From: Nemophila menziesii | Taxonomy: Eukaryota; Streptophyta; Magnoliopsida; Boraginales; Hydrophyllaceae | DNA length: 64,000 nt | Direction: 5' to 3' | Assembly (NCBI GenBank): GCA_029959085.1 | Contig: JARWIR010000010.1 | Coordinates: forward strand, 6,097,001-6,161,000 | Shown here: piece by piece, positions 60,374-64,000 of the stretch | Position numbering within the stretch: the first letter of the stretch is position 1 | Layout of the letters: every line of letters begins with the position of its first letter | Position numbers and translations under genes: made by a program | Notes under the pieces: model-generated | Seen by the model: the letters and a program-made list of their open reading frames with translations, nothing else | What the model was told of the DNA's origin: nothing | Database searches by the model: none

Positions 60374-62230
60374 ATGAACACTCAAATAGACAAGAGTTGG
60401 ATTAAATTAAGGAATAAGGTTTCGATCGAATACATTAATGGTATATTAGGGATTATTAAATCTGCGAGGAAAGTAGTTGTCGAGTCGGTAAAATATTCTG
60501 TCCATGTAATCATTGTTATAATAATCGAAATTTTATAATCGAGGAAGTTCAAGTTCGTCTTCTTAAATGGGGGTATTGATTCATCATATCATGTTTGCAC
60601 GAAACACGGTGAAGTAATTGTTATTCCTGCTGACGAACCAATCGAAGAGAACGTAATCGGTAATGTAATTCATGATTTGGGCCCCCACGTTTAAAACTGG
60701 CGGGTAATCCGGTGACACCGAGATGCATGACGTGAATGTTAGTGGTACTGATCGTGGGTTTTTCGACACGTTGTTAAGGAAATGGAGACAAATTTGCCCT
60801 AGTTGTACTAAGATGAGTTCTTTGGATTTCATTGAAAAGTTAATGCATGTGAAAGTGAAGAACAACTGGACGAACACCTCGTTTACCGAACTTCTTCAGT
60901 TGTTGGGTCGTGTTTTGCCTGAACCTTATAACTTACCCGAGTCATATGCGGATTGCAACAGGAAGTTAAAAAGTTTAGGCATGGGATACACCTCGATCGA
61001 CGTTTGTTTGAACAATTTTGTTTTGTATTATAAGAGAATGAGAATCTTGAGAAGTGTCCAATTTGTGGAGAGTCAAGGTGGGACCTGAAGAAGGGGAAGA
61101 GAGTGTCGCATAAGAAGCTACGCTATTTTCCGATTGCGCCTAGATTACAGAGAATGTATGCTTCGAGGCATACAACGAAATATATGATTTGGCACCATAC
61201 CGGAAAGAGCACCTACGAAGATGTGTTGCGTCATCCAGTTGACGGTCTTAGTTGGAAAACATTTGACGAGAGGAATCTCGAGTTTCCTAGCGAAGCACGT
61301 AATGTACGACTTGGTTTGGGGATCGATGGATTTTGTCATTTCTCTATGCAAAACAACTCATATAGTATATGGTCGGTTATATTGACGATCTACAACTTGC
61401 CACCTTGGTTATGCATGAATGAATATACGTTTACGCTCACACTTTTGATACATAGACCTTGTTCACCTGTAAAGGATATGGATGTGTTTCTCCGTCCTGC
61501 TATAGATGAGTTGGAAACATTATGGGGTACCGGGATAGTTGCATGGGATGCACATATGAAGGAGGAATTTGTCATGAAGGTTAGTTTCTTGTCTACGACG
61601 AATGATTACCCGGCTAGATCGTACACTTCGGGATGGTCGGGTCAAGGCTATTTAGCTTGTCCCGAATGCATGGAACATACTCCTTCCGTGCGGGTTAATA
61701 AAGGAGTTGTGTATTTTGATCATAGGCGTTGGTTGCCTATGAACCATCGCTTTCGGAAAGATGATACTTCGTACGTTAAAGCTGGTAGGCCCACTCCTCG
61801 GAAACATAGTCCCGCAGCTATTCAGACGCAATTAGATGGGCTGCCGATTGTGTTTCCTAGAAAACACAAGGACTTCGGCGGCAAGATAGTGAAGAAAACG
61901 GGCCCTCGTGTGTCAAACTGGAAGAAAAAGAGTATATTCTATCGTTTACCCTATTGGTCAGAATACTTCTTGAAACATAACATAAATGTGATGCATTGTG
62001 AGAAGAATGTGGGTGATGCTCTACTCGGTACAGTTGTTGGTTTGTATGGGAAAATTAACAAAGATAACGTGAAGTCGAGGAAAGATTTGCGAACGATGAA
62101 TATTAGGTCAGATTTTGTGGTTATCAGTGAATTCACGTGGTAAGACCATTTTACCCCGTTCAAAGTATGCGTTGACAACCGATTCTCGACGAGATTTTTC
62201 AGCTATTTTTTGCTAGTAAATAAGTTGGAT
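60374..62230 (+). pseudogene. TNP2-like CACTA transposase, frameshifted
   Basis: The transposase that cuts CACTA element ends. ATG at 60,374 opens MNTQIDKSWIKLRNKVS, the transposase-associated domain, whose Cys-rich part (IFCPCNHCYNN) and CTKHGE motif need two frame changes (about 60,490 and 60,560). A further break lies near 60,700. Then 60,723-61,088 carries CTKMSSLDFIEKLMHVK and LLGRVLPEPYNLPESY. The frame changes again near 61,040-61,085, and the Transposase_21 domain follows at 61,082-62,143: GLGIDGFCHF, YNLPPWLCM, GWSGQGYLACPECM and MHCEKNVGDALLGT. Frame changes again near 62,143, and homology stops by about 62,230. An AT-rich sequence replaces the expected C-terminus. Confidence 0.85.
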
Positions 62231-62269
62231 TTTTAAAAATACAAATTGAATATGTTAAAAAAACTGTAT

Positions 62270-62520
62270 TAGGCATTTAGCGAGGACGATTTCTTCGCTA
62301 ATGACTTAATGCCTTTTGCGACGAGTTCATCTGAAGAACCCGTTGCAAAAGACATTACATCTTTAGTGAGGAAATTTTCCTCGCTAGAAGTATTTACCAA
62401 AACTTTTTGACAACTATTAGGCGGTTCATATTCCCGCCTAGTTAATTGGGAAACTTTCTTGCGACGACATTGACTTTTAACGAAGGCTATGTCTTCGCTA
62501 AAGGTGTTCCAGATAAGTAC
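62270..62520. repeat. Second CACTA subterminal-repeat block
   Basis: The same type of motifs as 59,490-59,770 (tagcgaggac, gcgacgag, tcctcgctaga, cttgcgacgac, cttcgctaaagg), followed by a leader-like stretch (62,530-62,670) like that before TNP2. It probably marks the left part of a second, same-orientation CACTA element joined to the first, or a nested copy. Its exact terminus is not found. Confidence 0.6.
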
Positions 62521-62699
62521 AAGAAAGTCGACTCCCACGTTTCTTCCCCACTCACTCTTCACACCGTTAAAACACCATCACCAAGCTCCAAAATTTCGGC
62601 GAAAAAACAAGCACCAATCCAACACCGATCAGTACTAAGCTTCACCAACACCAAAAACAACACCAAATAGGTAAGAATCATTAAGGATTTACAAATTTT

Positions 62700-63530
62700 T
62701 ATTCAAATTCTAATTTTTTTTTTCATTTTCGAAACTAATTGGTTGCTTGTGCTATTGTGTATACTTTGTAGAGATTATACACCACCTAATACACTCTAAT
62801 CATCGGAATTTAAGGTATGTAATCCACCTTTAATTTTTTTTTAAATTAAAATTATTCCATATATGATGTATTTCAGTAAATCTTAATATTAGTAGTGTGT
62901 TTAGATGATTTTTGAGTTCATTAAATAGGTGAAAACAACTACTTTAGGAAAAAAATAAAATTGTTAGAATTTAATTTTTGGAAATTAATGGAATTTGGTT
63001 ATACTTGTTTGGAACTTTTGGTTTGTTTGAGAATTTTAGGAATTTTTGTTTATTGTAGTGATTTTTAGTAATTTTTAGGATTTGGTTAAATTTTTGGATT
63101 TATGTTAAGTTAGGGGCTTTTTAGTAAATTTAGATAGTTTAGGGTTATGTGTGTAAATATAAAAAAGTGTAGCGGACTTTACATAAATGTAGATAGTTTA
63201 GATTTTTAGCGAATAAGAAAATAGTAGGGGTATTTTATTAAATTTAAGTATTTTAGAGGTAAATTTGGAATTATATAATAGTTTAGGGGTAAATTTGGAA
63301 TTACAGAAAATTATAGGGGTCTTTAAGTATTATTAGATATTTTAGTTGTTAAAAAAACAAAAATTAAAGTATAGCGGCATTTTAGACTTTTTAGGTAGTT
63401 TAGGGGTAAATTTGGAATTATATAAAATTATATGGGCCTTTAAGTAATATAAGATAGTGTACTTATTAAATAAATTTAAAAAATATAATATAGGGGCATT
63501 TTAGACATTATAATTAGTTGAGGGCATTAG
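62700..63530. repeat. AT-rich leader with imperfect repeats
   Basis: Imperfect copies of ttaggggtaaatttggaatt occur near 63,256, 63,288 and 63,402, with related gggcattttagac / ggggcttttta motifs. A similar stretch precedes TNP2 at 60,230-60,370 (aggggcctttgtg, aggtgcattttag). No gene seen. Confidence 0.5.
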
Positions 63531-63539
63531 ATATGGCTT

Positions 63540-63890
63540 AGGTAGCACGGGGTCATGATGGGGATGGTAGTGGTTAAGACTCCCCTAGGAATCCGAATAT
63601 TCCTATCGGGGGGTGTAATGCTCCAGGTATCTTAAAACAGGTAACATAAAGAAAAGGGGCAAGACTACTCCCGCCTCAGTCACTAAGGCGAGGGATAGAC
63701 ACAGAGGACGACTTCCCGTGCAGTTCTCCACATCAGACGGGATCTGGAACCCGGTTGGTCGCTATGCCCACCACGTGACTCAGGTGATAAACCTTACCGT
63801 TTGAGAGACGGTTCCCCTATAATACAAAATCTGGAGTAAAGTTCCCACCAATCACCATGGTATGATATGGCGGCGCCTAAGGTTAATTAA
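63540..63890. other. Unidentified GC-rich island
   Basis: About 350 bp with clearly higher GC than anything nearby, containing ggatggtagtgg, tatcggggggtgtaatg, aaggcgaggg, gacttcccgtgcag, gggatctggaacccgg and tggcggcgcc. Edges are sharp (left near gcttaggtagcacgg, right near cggcgcctaaggtt). I see no long open frame, no convincing tRNA boxes and no terminal repeats. It could be an insertion (SINE-like or other) within the CACTA leader. Confidence 0.4.
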
Positions 63891-64000
63891 CTTAAACTTT
63901 TATTTTTTTTAATTTGTGAACTAAATATACACTTATATTTTATTTATTTTAATTGTTAATAGGACTTCTTTTTAGTTGAGGAGTGGGAGGCTCGTCCTGA

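Larger units (their letters stand above)
59473..62260 (+). mobile_element. Truncated CACTA transposon
   Basis: Starts CACTACTACACGCGG at 59,473, the signature end. A subterminal-repeat block follows (59,490-59,770), then a leader region, and a TNP2 transposase from 60,374. The element breaks off in or after TNP2 near 62,230. No TNP1/TnpA-like gene and no right terminus of this copy are seen. Confidence 0.75.

Noticed and set aside
1..64000. Search for rRNA genes, CRISPR arrays, intact tRNA genes and endogenous pararetrovirus
   Set aside because: None supported. All retroelement coding parts are copia- or LINE-type, and the two tRNA-like stretches belong to the LTR element.

Overview
This window looks like nuclear DNA of a flowering plant, probably a dicot. 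It is very AT-rich and built from plant gene families (F-box proteins with F-box-associated domains, a NOL10/ENP2-type nucleolar protein, plant protein-kinase exons) and plant transposon types (Ty1-copia with an initiator-Met tRNA primer site, L1-clade LINEs with a DUF4283-type ORF1, CACTA/TNP2, hAT-type MITE). I found no intact protein-coding gene. Every recognisable coding region carries stops, frameshifts or truncations. I cannot name the species.

Positions 1 to 53,860 are a head-to-tail segmental tandem array with a basic period of about 14.05 kb. The repeat boundaries fall at about 1,422, 15,471, 29,576 and 53,861, all at the same point inside an F-box gene ('F-box A', + strand). Each complete unit holds, in order: transposon-end-like repeats; a minus-strand chimera of NOL10 exons and one 25-codon kinase exon; a 3'-truncated Ty1-copia element (minus); a short unidentified exon-like segment (+); a second F-box pseudogene ('F-box C', minus); AT-rich spacer; an old minus-strand LINE fragment; a decayed F-box-associated remnant (+); a dispersed AT-rich element ('R'); then the 5' half of the next F-box A. 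Only the last F-box A (52.5-54.4 kb) keeps its 3' half.

The units then diverged. Unit 2 (15,471-29,575) gained a 1,525-bp solo LTR and lost about 1.25 kb of the old LINE. Unit 3 (29,576-53,860) gained a 4.8-kb L1 LINE (38,965-43,748) and a 4.36-kb non-coding LTR retrotransposon (44,286-48,649), both with target-site duplications. It also holds 1.2 kb with captured gene exons that units 1 and 2 lack. The LTR retrotransposon has a primer-binding site that looks complementary to the 5' half of a tRNA-Ile rather than to a tRNA 3' end.

Downstream of the array, 55.1-58.8 kb is a second F-box paralogue ('F-box B') interrupted by an 8-bp-TSD MITE and two GC-ended repeats. Next comes another copy of the unidentified exon-like segment (59.1-59.4 kb). 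From 59,473 to the window end are CACTA sequences: a truncated element with a frameshifted TNP2 transposase, then a second subterminal-repeat block, and a GC-rich 350-bp island near 63.7 kb that I could not identify.

The region is best read as a degraded F-box cluster amplified by segmental duplication and used as a landing site for transposons. There is no evidence of genes working together in a pathway.
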